The notes under the pieces: generated by a model | Told to the model about the DNA's origin: nothing | What the model saw: the letters and a program-made list of their open reading frames with translations, nothing else | Databases searched by the model: none | Made by a program: the position numbers and the translations under genes | Origin: Bdellovibrio sp. | GTDB lineage: Bacteria > Bdellovibrionota > Bdellovibrionia > Bdellovibrionales > Bdellovibrionaceae | Assembly (NCBI GenBank): GCA_017745015.1 | Contig: JAGIAF010000003.1 | Span: 1-32,070, forward strand | Direction: 5' to 3' | DNA length: 32,070 bases | Shown here: positions 23,623 through 31,581 of the stretch, piece after piece | How the letters are laid out: the number at the start of each line of letters is the position of its first letter | Position numbering within the stretch: the stretch's first letter is position 1

Positions 23623-24552
23623 GCGTTTTTTGAAGAGGTGGAGCATTTCGAACATGGCATCCATGCCTGCTAGGGCTGTGATGTCGGAATGGTCGAATGG
23701 TGGAGAGATTTCTACGATGTCGCAACCTACAAGATTTGGAATGTTGAAGGCGCGGAAGATGCGTTGCACTTCGTACGTCGTTAAGCCACCAGGGACAGGT
23801 GTGCCAGTGCCAGGGGCGCAGCTTGGATCGAGGTTGTCGATGTCGTAGCTGATGTACGTTGGCGTGTCGTCGAATGTTGGAAGTGTTTTTACAAATTCGT
23901 TGATCGGCATATTGCGAACGTCATCGACTGTGATTACGCGAATGCCGTGTTTGTTCACGAAGTTCAAATCATCACCGCCAGCCAATGGGCCACGGATTCC
24001 AATTTGTACCATTTTCTTCGGATCAACTAATCCTTCTTCCACCGCATGACGAGCGAAAGCGCCGTGATGATATTCGCAACCCCATGCCGCAGGATATGTA
24101 TCCAAGTGCGCGTCGAAGTGAACGAAAGCCAAAGGTTTGCCGTATTTTTTGCGAAGAGCGCGAAGCACAGGCAACGTCGTGGAGTGGTCACCGCCAACTG
24201 AAACGAATTTCTTATTATGTTGAAGAAGTTCGCCTACGAACTTTTCGATGCGCTCGTAAGTTTGTCCCTGATCAATAGGAACCGTTGGGCAGTCACCGAT
24301 GTCGGCCACCTTGATGTTTTCAAAGAAGTTTTCCATGCGGGTCATGTGGAATCCGCGGCCGAGCGCAGAAACCTCACGCACTTTTGTTGGCGCAAAGCGT
24401 GCGCCGGGGCGGTAAGAAACGCCGCCGTCATAAGGAATTCCAAAGATTCCGACTTCGTAGTCTGCGTCTATTGCGACATAGGGCAATCTGAAGAAAGTTT
24501 TAATCGCAGAAAATCGGGGAAACTCACGTCCACTCAGAGGTTTGTAATCCAT
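23620..24552 (-). CDS. speB: Agmatinase-family ureohydrolase
   Basis: A 310-aa binuclear manganese ureohydrolase. All six metal ligands are visible: His123 (GGDHS), Asp147, His149 and Asp151 (HFDAHLDTY), and Asp237 and Asp239 (SYDIDNLDP). GTGTPVPGGLT is also typical. The EYHHGAFARHAVEEGLVD segment fits agmatinase and guanidinobutyrase-type enzymes rather than arginase. It most likely cleaves agmatine to putrescine and urea, but the guanidino substrate cannot be fixed by sequence alone. The start has GAGGAG 6 nt before ATG. It is divergent from mutY with 39 nt between starts. Its stop codon is part of a REP-like repeat. Confidence 0.88.
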   Translation of the reverse strand: MDYKPLSGREFPRFSAIKTFFRLPYVAIDADYEVGIFGIPYDGGVSYRPGARFAPTKVREVSALGRGFHMTRMENFFENIKVADIGDCPTVPIDQGQTYERIEKFVGELLQHNKKFVSVGGDHSTTLPVLRALRKKYGKPLAFVHFDAHLDTYPAAWGCEYHHGAFARHAVEEGLVDPKKMVQIGIRGPLAGGDDLNFVNKHGIRVITVDDVRNMPINEFVKTLPTFDDTPTYISYDIDNLDPSCAPGTGTPVPGGLTTYEVQRIFRAFNIPNLVGCDIVEISPPFDHSDITALAGMDAMFEMLHLFKKR

Positions 24553-24591
24553 TATTGACTCCTCAATTATCTCCCGACTAGATTACCGCGA

Positions 24592-25584
24592 ATGAGCTCA
24601 AAATACGATCAGAAACTCGACTATCAACGCGATCAAAAAGACCTTATTCAATGGTACAAAAAGAATCGCCGCGCACTCCCATGGCGCGCGAACAAAGATC
24701 CTTATCGTATTTGGCTTTCTGAGGTCATGTTGCAACAGACTACTGTCGTTGCGGTCATTCCTTACTTCGAAAAGTTTCTTGAAAAGTTCCCCACAGTTCA
24801 GGACCTAGCCCAAGCTCCGGAGCATGAAGTGTTAGAAGCCTGGGCCGGTCTAGGTTACTACTCTCGCGCTCGCAATCTACATAAAGCAGCAAAGGCATTG
24901 GCCGAAGGTGGTTTTCCAAAAACAGCAGCCGAGCTTTTGGAGCTTCCTGGTTTTGGCCCCTACACTTCTCGCGCTGTGGCTAGCATCGCTTTTGGTGAAA
25001 AAGTCGGCGTGCTTGATGGCAACGTCATCCGCGTGTTGTCCCGCCGTTATGGTTTGAAGCTTGAATGGTGGAATGGCAAGGCTCGCAATCAACTTCAAGA
25101 TATCTCTGACATTCTATCTTCCTTTGGCAGCTCTGATTCCGTGAACCAAGGCTTGATGGAGTTGGGAGCAACAGTTTGTACACCACAAAAAGTGATGTGC
25201 ATGTTGTGCCCTTGGAATGCTGACTGTGTGGCTCGCGAAAAGAACCTCGTCGAAAAGCTTCCTCTGAAAAAACCACGCAAAGAATCAGAAGTGTGGGTAT
25301 GGAAACCCGTTGTCGCAATTAAAGACAAAAAAGTCGCGTTGATTGCCAATGACTATGCGCCGTTCTTAAAAGGCCAAATGATCTTCCCTGGAACGATCGC
25401 TATGGAAGATAAAAAACCCAAAGAGTTCGATGTAAAACACAACATCACTCATCATGACATTTTCATTCAAATTGCCAGCAAGAAAGCTGTCACTGCCAAG
25501 AATGTGCAATGGGTGGAGTTGAAGAACTTAAAGAAGGTCAATCCCTCGTCGTTACTCACCAAGGTCCTTAGCAAAATAGACTAG
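24592..25584 (+). CDS. mutY: A/G-specific adenine DNA glycosylase
   Basis: A 330-aa base-excision enzyme removing adenine opposite 8-oxoguanine. Catalytic Glu44 is in WLSEVMLQQTT. The helix-hairpin-helix is LPGFGPYTSRAVASIAFG with catalytic Asp142 in VLDGNVIRVLSR. The 4Fe-4S cluster Cys196-x6-Cys203-x2-Cys206-x5-Cys212 is complete. A shortened C-terminal NUDIX-like domain (about 230-330) recognises 8-oxoG in the family and here retains FPGTI and a weak remainder. No SD is visible before ATG, so it may be leaderless or use a weak site in the 39-nt gap shared with speB. Confidence 0.95.
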   Translation: MSSKYDQKLDYQRDQKDLIQWYKKNRRALPWRANKDPYRIWLSEVMLQQTTVVAVIPYFEKFLEKFPTVQDLAQAPEHEVLEAWAGLGYYSRARNLHKAAKALAEGGFPKTAAELLELPGFGPYTSRAVASIAFGEKVGVLDGNVIRVLSRRYGLKLEWWNGKARNQLQDISDILSSFGSSDSVNQGLMELGATVCTPQKVMCMLCPWNADCVAREKNLVEKLPLKKPRKESEVWVWKPVVAIKDKKVALIANDYAPFLKGQMIFPGTIAMEDKKPKEFDVKHNITHHDIFIQIASKKAVTAKNVQWVELKNLKKVNPSSLLTKVLSKID

Positions 25585-25616
25585 ACTCAAATCCAGTTTA
25601 AAAATATTTCCCCATC

Positions 25617-25646
25617 GTACTATCAGTACTCCAATTTTTTTTGGAG
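25617..25646 (+). terminator. Weak terminator-like structure after mutY
   Basis: GTACT-ATC-AGTAC (25617-25629) is followed by CCAA and eight T. An overlapping alternative is CTCCAA/TTGGAG (25629-25634 with 25641-25646) with a six-T loop. The stem is short, so termination strength is doubtful. Confidence 0.35.
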
Positions 25647-25677
25647 AATCCGAAATACTCATGGGGTTGGGCTCACT

Positions 25678-26772
25678 ATGAAATTGCATCAATGGAAATA
25701 CCTAGTTCTTAGCGGCAGTATGCTTGCTGGCTGCTCGCATATGAGTCTAACAAAGGATCTCCTAACGCCAGACTTTCTGTTGTCGAAGGGTTCTAAACAA
25801 ATCACTTTCCAAGGCGACAACGACCGTCCGCGATTCTCGCCAGACAATCAGCGTTTGATCTATTCCAGCCACCACCGTGGAAATCAAAAGAACGCACAAA
25901 TTTTCGAAATGGATTTGGCACGCAACAAAGAACGTCGCGTGACTTACTCTGACGGCGACGCTTTTGATCCATTTTATTTGAGCACCACTGAATTGATGTA
26001 CGCCTCTACGACGGATGAAATCAAAGAAAGTCCGTTTTTAAATCGCAATCCCGACAAAGACTTTCCGCCTTCAGATCTCTATATGAGTGATCGCTTTGGC
26101 TCTGAGATTTTGCGTATCACGCAACAACCGGGATTCGATGCGGAGGCCCTTTACGTAAATCATCCGGTAAAACCATTCATCATCTTCACGTCCCGTCGTG
26201 GCGATGTGACCGGTGTCTATCGCATGGATCTGAAAAATTGGTTGGTAAGTTTAATTGCGGCGGAAAAAGACAAAGACCGTCGTTCACCCACCATCAGCCC
26301 AAACAGAAAAGATGCAGCTTTCATAGAGACAGACCTTAAAACGAACACACAAAGCTTGCAGTTGATCGATTTGAAAACGAAGAAGATGCAAACCTTGAAG
26401 GAGAACGAAGGCACTTATCGTGATTTGTTCTTTGCTCCTCGCTCTCCCGATCGCTTGTTCTATAGCATCCTTCGCAAGGGCGAGAAAAAGTTCCAATTGG
26501 AAGTTTACAACGTGGATTCAAAATGCACACAAGTTGTATTCAAAGGTTCCGATTCTTTGATGACACCAACCGTTTCAGACGAACCTAATGAGCGTTTGGC
26601 CTTCACACGTCTGTTCCAGGACAAAAAACAGATCTACATTGTAAATCTGCCACAGGATCTCGGTCCATGCCTCGAGGCGCAAAATGCCGTTGAAAAGCCC
26701 AAGGAATCCGTAAAAACCGCTCCTACTCCAGTTCCTACGACCTCTCCCACACCACAAGTTCCTGCAAAATAG
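25678..26772 (+). CDS. TolB-like beta-propeller lipoprotein
   Basis: A 364-aa lipoprotein with lipobox MLAGC (Cys near residue 19). The mature part has repeated PD40/WD40-like blades: PRFSPDNQRLIYSSHHRG, IFEMDLARNKERRVTYSDGD, DLYMSDRFGSEILRITQQPG and PTISPNRKDAAFIETD. The pattern is that of the TolB C-terminal propeller, but there is no TolB N-terminal domain. The C-terminus is a Pro/Thr-rich tail (TAPTPVPTTSPTPQVPAK), likely disordered or spanning the wall. A role as an envelope protein-interaction platform is plausible; a true Tol-Pal function is not indicated because no tol genes are near. Confidence 0.87.
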   Translation: MKLHQWKYLVLSGSMLAGCSHMSLTKDLLTPDFLLSKGSKQITFQGDNDRPRFSPDNQRLIYSSHHRGNQKNAQIFEMDLARNKERRVTYSDGDAFDPFYLSTTELMYASTTDEIKESPFLNRNPDKDFPPSDLYMSDRFGSEILRITQQPGFDAEALYVNHPVKPFIIFTSRRGDVTGVYRMDLKNWLVSLIAAEKDKDRRSPTISPNRKDAAFIETDLKTNTQSLQLIDLKTKKMQTLKENEGTYRDLFFAPRSPDRLFYSILRKGEKKFQLEVYNVDSKCTQVVFKGSDSLMTPTVSDEPNERLAFTRLFQDKKQIYIVNLPQDLGPCLEAQNAVEKPKESVKTAPTPVPTTSPTPQVPAK

Positions 26773-26827
26773 GATTGCAAAGAGCTTTACTCTTGCTGCC
26801 ATTCCCTGGTCTTGTTACGCTTTAAGT

Positions 26828-27388
26828 GTGAGATCTGCACTTTTTGCTTTTATTCTAGCTCCACTACTTGCTCAAGCCGCTCCTTATCCAGCGACCAGCA
26901 CCTCTGCGCTCACAGCGCCAGAGCGCGGGCTTTATTTCTTGCATAAGGGTTTTACTTTGAAGACTGTCGGCAGCAATTGGATTCCCGTTGCGAGTTCGGA
27001 AGATAGCATTTTAGATACGATTCGCTTTGCTTCTAAGGATGCGCCTGATGATGGTTCTTTGAGCGTGCGCACAGATCGCATCGCCAAAAATGTGTCGTTG
27101 GATCTTTATACTCGTAAATGGATGCGCGATTACCCGAGCTATGGCTTTGAGGTTTTGGCGACGAAACAATTTGCACTGAATGGCAGCCCGGCATTGATCG
27201 TCGATATGTTATCTCGTACGAAGAACAAACAAATTCGTCAGGTTGTTTTGAAGAATGAAGACAAAGTGGCAATCATGACTTGCTTGGATTCCAAAGAGTC
27301 CTTTTCAAAATCTCTGCAGCAATGCAATCAGATCATCAAAACATTCACTTGGGTGGCCCCGGAAGAGACCACCTCTATCAAAAAATAG
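26828..27388 (+). CDS. Small exported protein, PsbP/DcrB-like by appearance
   Basis: A 186-aa protein starting at GTG 26828 directly before a signal peptide (RSALFAFILAPLLAQA, cleavage near AQA-AP). The mature part is a run of beta strands ending in a helix and FSKSLQQCNQIIKTFTW, resembling the PsbP/DcrB/DUF1795 type of exported domains. There are two Cys (TCLDS, QQCNQ), perhaps a disulfide. No SD is evident. It lies 55 nt downstream of the propeller lipoprotein on the same strand and may be co-transcribed. It is convergent with the ART-like gene, with 7 nt between stops. Function unknown. Confidence 0.75.
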   Translation: MRSALFAFILAPLLAQAAPYPATSTSALTAPERGLYFLHKGFTLKTVGSNWIPVASSEDSILDTIRFASKDAPDDGSLSVRTDRIAKNVSLDLYTRKWMRDYPSYGFEVLATKQFALNGSPALIVDMLSRTKNKQIRQVVLKNEDKVAIMTCLDSKESFSKSLQQCNQIIKTFTWVAPEETTSIKK

Positions 27389-27395
27389 AAGATTT

Positions 27396-28532
27396 CTACT
27401 CGAAGACAGTCCGACAAAGTGGGTGTGGGAGCCATTGTCTTGAGTACTGCTTATATACAGCAATGTGGTACTCAAGCAAGGGTGGTAAATTTTTACCCCA
27501 ATACTCCATCGCCGACTGCAACATAGCGGTTCTTTTAGAAACATCCGTTTTTTGGCCAAGTTTTTGATCCATTGCGGTAAGCTTGTTACTCACAATGCTA
27601 TTTATATAAATTGAATTACTTTTAAAGCCTTCCCCGATTGCGAAATAAGATCTATCTACATCTGAATCCATCTTTTCAATTACATCTCGAAAGGATTCAT
27701 AAAGCCCGCGTTGGGCGACATTGTGGATAGCATTATCGCTAATATTTTGAAGGGCCGCCTTTTTTAAAACCTCCGTAACGAGATTCATGGACCCGCTCTC
27801 CGCGATTTCTTCGACAGCCAGACGTGCACTGTCGCTAGGCTTCTTTAGCTGCTTCATTATTTCATTCATTTTGTCATTTGAGGTTTTAAAATTTGGATTA
27901 CTTTCCAAGTTCGGGAAAACTTCAAAAAGCTTTTTATAGTTCCAAGGGCGCTCATACTTGTCGAGCTTTACAGTCAGTAAATCTTGTTCGGTACCGACGT
28001 GAATTTTAGACAGCGCTTCTATGTCGATCATATTAATCCATGTTGGGCTATGGAGTACTGAAATCCCAGAGATGCCTTTAGCTTCCAATCCAGGTATAAC
28101 ACCAGGCCACGAAGTCAACTCACTGCCAGAACTCACTCTTAACAAGAGTATGTCTTTGGGTAATTCAACAACCACCAAGGTATTACCATAATTATTTGAA
28201 TCTAATGGACTTTGGGATACGTAATAACCACCCCCCGCAAAGCCTCGACCGTCTTTAAGTTTTCTTAATCGCTCAGATGAAATTTTTCCTTCGCTATTCC
28301 ATTTTTTAATTTGGGAATCTGATGCTTTTTCCCAGTGATAGAGACGAGTGCCTTTGGGTAAGACCTCCAATTGTCCCAGCCTCGACTCAGTACCACTCTC
28401 CGATACAGCTAAAACTTCCTGCGCTCCGAACTCATTCTTTTTGATAAACACGTCTGTATTTGCTGCCTGAGCAGCGGATAACCAAACCATAGGAGTCATC
28501 AAAAGTAAGAGTAAAGAAGCGAAATATTTCAT
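27396..28532 (-). CDS. Exported protein with ADP-ribosyltransferase-like core
   Basis: A 378-aa secreted protein. ATG 28532 is preferred: it has GGAG 8 nt upstream and opens the signal peptide MKYFASLLLLLMTPMVWLSA (cleaved near AQA). The frame extends 14 codons upstream. Residues 58-131 carry LPKGTRLYHWEKAS (His66), then GRGFAGGGYYVSQSP (95-109), SNNYG (112-116) and a strand LVVVELPKDILLLR. This order resembles PARP/diphtheria-type ADP-ribosyltransferases (LxHxT/S ... GxGxYF ... S.NY ... L). The third catalytic residue is not evident. The C-terminal part (200-378) is a helical region without recognised family. It follows a 55-aa ORF in a probable operon. The ART assignment is my inference from motif order. 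Confidence 0.7.
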   Translation of the reverse strand: MKYFASLLLLLMTPMVWLSAAQAANTDVFIKKNEFGAQEVLAVSESGTESRLGQLEVLPKGTRLYHWEKASDSQIKKWNSEGKISSERLRKLKDGRGFAGGGYYVSQSPLDSNNYGNTLVVVELPKDILLLRVSSGSELTSWPGVIPGLEAKGISGISVLHSPTWINMIDIEALSKIHVGTEQDLLTVKLDKYERPWNYKKLFEVFPNLESNPNFKTSNDKMNEIMKQLKKPSDSARLAVEEIAESGSMNLVTEVLKKAALQNISDNAIHNVAQRGLYESFRDVIEKMDSDVDRSYFAIGEGFKSNSIYINSIVSNKLTAMDQKLGQKTDVSKRTAMLQSAMEYWGKNLPPLLEYHIAVYKQYSRQWLPHPLCRTVFE

Positions 28533-28570
28533 GACTAACTCCATTAAAAAATAATTAGAAGAACACGCTT

Positions 28571-28738
28571 TCACAAAATAGTCATTTCTTGATAGAATGC
28601 TGCCACTTCCTTAAAGACCTTCGATCTATTTTTCGAACCGATCCGCGCTAAGCTGTAATTGATACCTTCGATGTCTTTGATCGAAGCAAAATACTTAAAT
28701 GCGGCAAAAACAGAATCTTTTCGAATTAACGGAATCAT
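28571..28738 (-). CDS. 55-aa ORF upstream of the ART-like gene
   Basis: A basic 55-aa frame beginning MIPLIRKDSVFAAFKYF. ATG 28738 has a strong AAGGAG 6 nt upstream, unusual among the weak sites here, which argues that it is translated. It lies 38 nt upstream of the ART-like gene on the same strand, so the two are probably one transcript. It has no signal peptide and no recognised family. It may be a regulatory or partner peptide, or a gene remnant. The frame itself opens at 28780. Confidence 0.5.
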   Translation of the reverse strand: MIPLIRKDSVFAAFKYFASIKDIEGINYSLARIGSKNRSKVFKEVAAFYQEMTIL

Positions 28739-28877
28739 CCCGGGCTCCTTACAAAAGAATCCACTAAAGATCTTATGCAAAGCTCATACATCTTAAAAGG
28801 AACTGGATAGATTTGAGTGTCTCAAGTTGAAACGTTCAAGATCGCAAGACGAAATTTGTTAGACAGGGATCAAAATG

Positions 28878-28907
28878 AAAAACCCCTTTGCGTTAACAAA
28901 GAGGTTT
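28878..28907 (-). terminator. Intrinsic terminator of the Cys-rich lipoprotein gene
   Basis: On the minus strand AAACCTCTTTG (28907-28897) pairs with CAAAGGGGTTT (28890-28880) over 11 bp, with one G-U pair and a 6-nt loop, running into five T. The mismatch is C-A on the plus strand but a G-U pair on the minus strand, fixing the direction. It is 28 nt after the stop. Confidence 0.75.
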
Positions 28908-28934
28908 CGAAGTTACTCTGATTTTGGAAAAATA

Positions 28935-30326
28935 TTATTGGAAAATAAGATAGACGTCTGACAATGCTTTGCTGCCACCGCAGTCCAAGGCATTGATGTT
29001 CAACTCATACTCCTTGCCCACAGCAAAGTCGCTGGTCAGAACCAGCGTACCGATGGTTGCAGTACCACCTGATTCGAACGCTGTAAGCGCAACATCCGCA
29101 TTATTCACCTTGATCTTGCCAGTGGTTCCGATCGCCGTGTCAGCCGATCCCCAAGCGCGATAATTTGAAATCGCTGCTGAGCTCGATGACAAACGACTGC
29201 CCACAAGTACGAAGTTGTCGACAAGGATTGAACTCAATGAGCTTCCTGAGCCTGACAATTTCACTGTACGCTCGCCCGCCAAAGTGACTTTGTTGGTGAA
29301 AGCTCCCATCACATAAGGATTTGCGACATTCGTCAAAGACGTATCTGAAGCTTTCTTATGGTCTCGGGCAATCACGTTTGCAAGCTGACTTCCTGACGAA
29401 GGCGCCACCGCGATCTTACTGAAGAGTTTCGCGTAATAACAGACACCTTCAACCGTACGAGCTGGGATTGTGACCGGGAAAGATTTGATTTCTACAAACG
29501 ACTTACAAGAGTAAGCCACGCACTTGCCACCAGATTTTACTTCGTTCTCGCCACAAGTAACTGACAACGAGACAGATTTACTAACTTGTTTTGACTCTGA
29601 ATTTTTACCAACCACTGTGCAAGTGAGATCTTGCGTCGCCTTGATTTGTGTCGACGTTTGCGCAATCGGCAAGCTACCAGCTTGCCCGTCTGTGCAAGAG
29701 AAGCTCATGCTGCTGACGTTCGAACCCGATGTGATCAAGCCCACACTCGAGTTCACTGCAGCAGTGGCTTTTGATAACGAAACAGAGACATCGGGTGCGG
29801 GACATGAACCATCAACACCCACGTAATCGCCTTTTGATGAATTCACCAAGACCTCTTTACCACTTTGGCAAAGATAATTATCTAGCTTCTTATAGACTGA
29901 ATTCACCATCACAGAGCTTGACGGACATGATTTCGGTTCTGTCACCGTACCATTCGTAATCGACCACGTAGAGCCTTCGGGCTTCCCGTTACAAGTCTGT
30001 GGCAGGCATGCACCGGTTTGATTTAACAACGCACCTTTTTCATAATTTCCGGTCGGAACAGCGGCATTGTTCAAACAGATCAACTCGACATTTTTTCCAT
30101 AGTTATAGATCAAATTTCCACCGAATTCGCAGGCACCATTTTCAGAAATAATATCCGTGGTGGGTTCCATCCATGTGGAGCCATTGCTATGGCTATTGCA
30201 GGAATCTGCGGGAATGGAACTGCTTTGATCAGTCTGCACTTCAGAGAAGTAAGCAGCATTAGGAGCGCAATTTTGATATCCGAGCACCACGACAACTAGT
30301 ACCGCAGCGCGAATAACGTTCTTCAT
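28935..30326 (-). CDS. Cys-rich surface lipoprotein
   Basis: A 463-aa exported protein with signal MKNVIRAAVLVVVVLGYQNC, where the QNC lipobox is of a form I associate with Bdellovibrio lipoproteins. The mature part starts with Cys-rich repeats of a common pattern: CNSHSNGSTWMEPTTD and CNGKPEGSTWSITNGTVTEP are related to each other, each followed by a CEF or CPS Cys. A middle Ser/Thr-rich beta region (VSVSLSKATAAVNSSVGL) looks like an Ig-like or adhesin domain. The C-terminal part, after CVAYSCKSFVE, is an all-beta module. The ATG has AGGGG 7 nt upstream. It is likely a cell-surface protein, perhaps adhesive; there is no enzyme motif. Confidence 0.85.
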   Translation of the reverse strand: MKNVIRAAVLVVVVLGYQNCAPNAAYFSEVQTDQSSSIPADSCNSHSNGSTWMEPTTDIISENGACEFGGNLIYNYGKNVELICLNNAAVPTGNYEKGALLNQTGACLPQTCNGKPEGSTWSITNGTVTEPKSCPSSSVMVNSVYKKLDNYLCQSGKEVLVNSSKGDYVGVDGSCPAPDVSVSLSKATAAVNSSVGLITSGSNVSSMSFSCTDGQAGSLPIAQTSTQIKATQDLTCTVVGKNSESKQVSKSVSLSVTCGENEVKSGGKCVAYSCKSFVEIKSFPVTIPARTVEGVCYYAKLFSKIAVAPSSGSQLANVIARDHKKASDTSLTNVANPYVMGAFTNKVTLAGERTVKLSGSGSSLSSILVDNFVLVGSRLSSSSAAISNYRAWGSADTAIGTTGKIKVNNADVALTAFESGGTATIGTLVLTSDFAVGKEYELNINALDCGGSKALSDVYLIFQ

Positions 30327-30386
30327 GGTTTTTCCCCTGTTACTGGACTTTTCGGCAGAAGTTGTGAGGAACTTTTGTTCTCATCT

Positions 30387-30408
30387 GTTTCATTTTGAGA
30401 AATGAAAC
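30387..30408. repeat. 9-bp hairpin between hemB and the lipoprotein gene
   Basis: GTTTCATTT (30387-30395) and AAATGAAAC (30400-30408) are perfect inverted repeats around TGAG. On the minus strand it follows hemB but has no U-tract, so it is either a poor terminator or an operator near the lipoprotein promoter. Confidence 0.5.
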
Positions 30409-30444
30409 CACTCACTGGACCGGCAAGTTACAGGGGGACGATAA

Positions 30445-31428
30445 CTATGTGTTTTTACGAAGCCATTCTGCCATCGGCAAAGCAAAATAGGTGAAGATAA
30501 TATCCGCACCGGCTCTGCGCATAGAATAAAGCGTCTCCACCATGGCGCGAGTTTCATCGATCATCCCGTGCTTTGCACCGAGTTTGATCAAGCCGTACTC
30601 ACCACTCACGTTGTAAGCGGCTACTGGAATATTGGTGTGCGCTTTTACTTTTGCAATCACATCCAGGTAACTCAATGCTGGCTTCACCATCACGATGTCG
30701 GCACCTTCTTCGATGTCGAGATCGATCTCGCGCAAAGCTTCGCGCGTGTTGCGGAAATCCATTTGATAAGTTTTTTTGTCGCCAAATTTAGGAGCCGAAT
30801 CCAAAGCCTCACGGAAGGGTCCGTAGAAACTCGACGCGTATTTTACCGAGTAAGAAAGAATGCCCGTATCGATCAAACCTTCAGAATCCAAAGCTTCACG
30901 AATCGCACCCACACGACCGTCCATCATATCGGATGGCGACACGATGTCGGCACCTGACTTCGCATGAAGAACACTCATCTTTGCGAGGATTTCCACGGTT
31001 TCGTCATTCAAAATGACGCCGTTCTTCACGACACCATCGTGACCGTCAGAAGAATAAGGGTCCAGAGCCACATCCGTAATGAGAGTCACATCCGGGAACT
31101 TATCGCGAATTTTCTTCAGAGTTGTGGGCATTAAACCATTCGGATTGAGGGACTCTTTACCGTACGTGTCCTTCAAAGATTCCGGAAGTGCCGGGAACAG
31201 ATCAAACGAGTGAACTCCCAATGAAACAGCCTTCGCGACCTCTTCTAGAATTAAATCAGGGCTGAGACGAAAAATGCCTGGCATTGAGGCAATTTCTTGC
31301 TTCTGGCCGGTGCCTTCCACAAGGAAAAGTGGGAGCACTAATTGGGAGGCTCTGAGGTCGGTTTCTGCCACCATTTGGCGCACAGCTTCAGTTCGACGAT
31401 TTCTTCTAGGTCTCTGCGTGAGTTTCAT
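30445..31428 (-). CDS. hemB: Delta-aminolevulinic acid dehydratase (porphobilinogen synthase)
   Basis: A 327-aa HemB joining two 5-aminolevulinates into porphobilinogen for haem. The Schiff-base lysines are Lys196 (SVKYASSFYGPFR) and Lys249 (MVKPALSYLD). The metal loop is DVALDPYSSDGHDG (about 119-132): the three zinc-binding Cys of the E. coli/mammalian type are absent, as in Mg-dependent HemB of the Pseudomonas type. ATG 31428 is chosen since GGAG lies 6 nt upstream; the frame opens at GTG 31440, which overlaps that SD. It is divergent from a hemA-like gene, grouping early haem-pathway steps. Confidence 0.97.
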   Translation of the reverse strand: MKLTQRPRRNRRTEAVRQMVAETDLRASQLVLPLFLVEGTGQKQEIASMPGIFRLSPDLILEEVAKAVSLGVHSFDLFPALPESLKDTYGKESLNPNGLMPTTLKKIRDKFPDVTLITDVALDPYSSDGHDGVVKNGVILNDETVEILAKMSVLHAKSGADIVSPSDMMDGRVGAIREALDSEGLIDTGILSYSVKYASSFYGPFREALDSAPKFGDKKTYQMDFRNTREALREIDLDIEEGADIVMVKPALSYLDVIAKVKAHTNIPVAAYNVSGEYGLIKLGAKHGMIDETRAMVETLYSMRRAGADIIFTYFALPMAEWLRKNT

Positions 31429-31492
31429 ATAAATCTCCACCCGCTAGTTGGATTTTTTAGAGTGCAGCTTATCAGCTTCTTGGCCAGCTCTG

Positions 31493-31533
31493 TGTCATTT
31501 TGGTACGGCTCTGAAAAGACACCAAGAATGACA
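31493..31533. promoter_or_regulatory. Inverted repeat in the hemB-hemA divergent region
   Basis: TGTCATTTTGG (31493-31503) and CCAAGAATGACA (31522-31533) are inverted repeats with one bulged base and an 18-nt gap. A third related half-site TATGACA follows at about 31539. The symmetric arms between two divergent haem genes suggest an operator for a shared regulator. No promoter hexamers could be assigned with confidence. Confidence 0.4.
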
Positions 31534-31581
31534 TTTCTATGACACTTTATTGAAAGTTTAGTGATAAACCTAATCTTACAA

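Noticed and set aside
27439..27476. 9-bp inverted repeat (CTTGAGTAC / GTACTCAAG) near the end of the ART-like gene
   Set aside because: It lies inside coding sequence with a 20-nt spacer and no T-run; it could be chance, so it was not called as an element.
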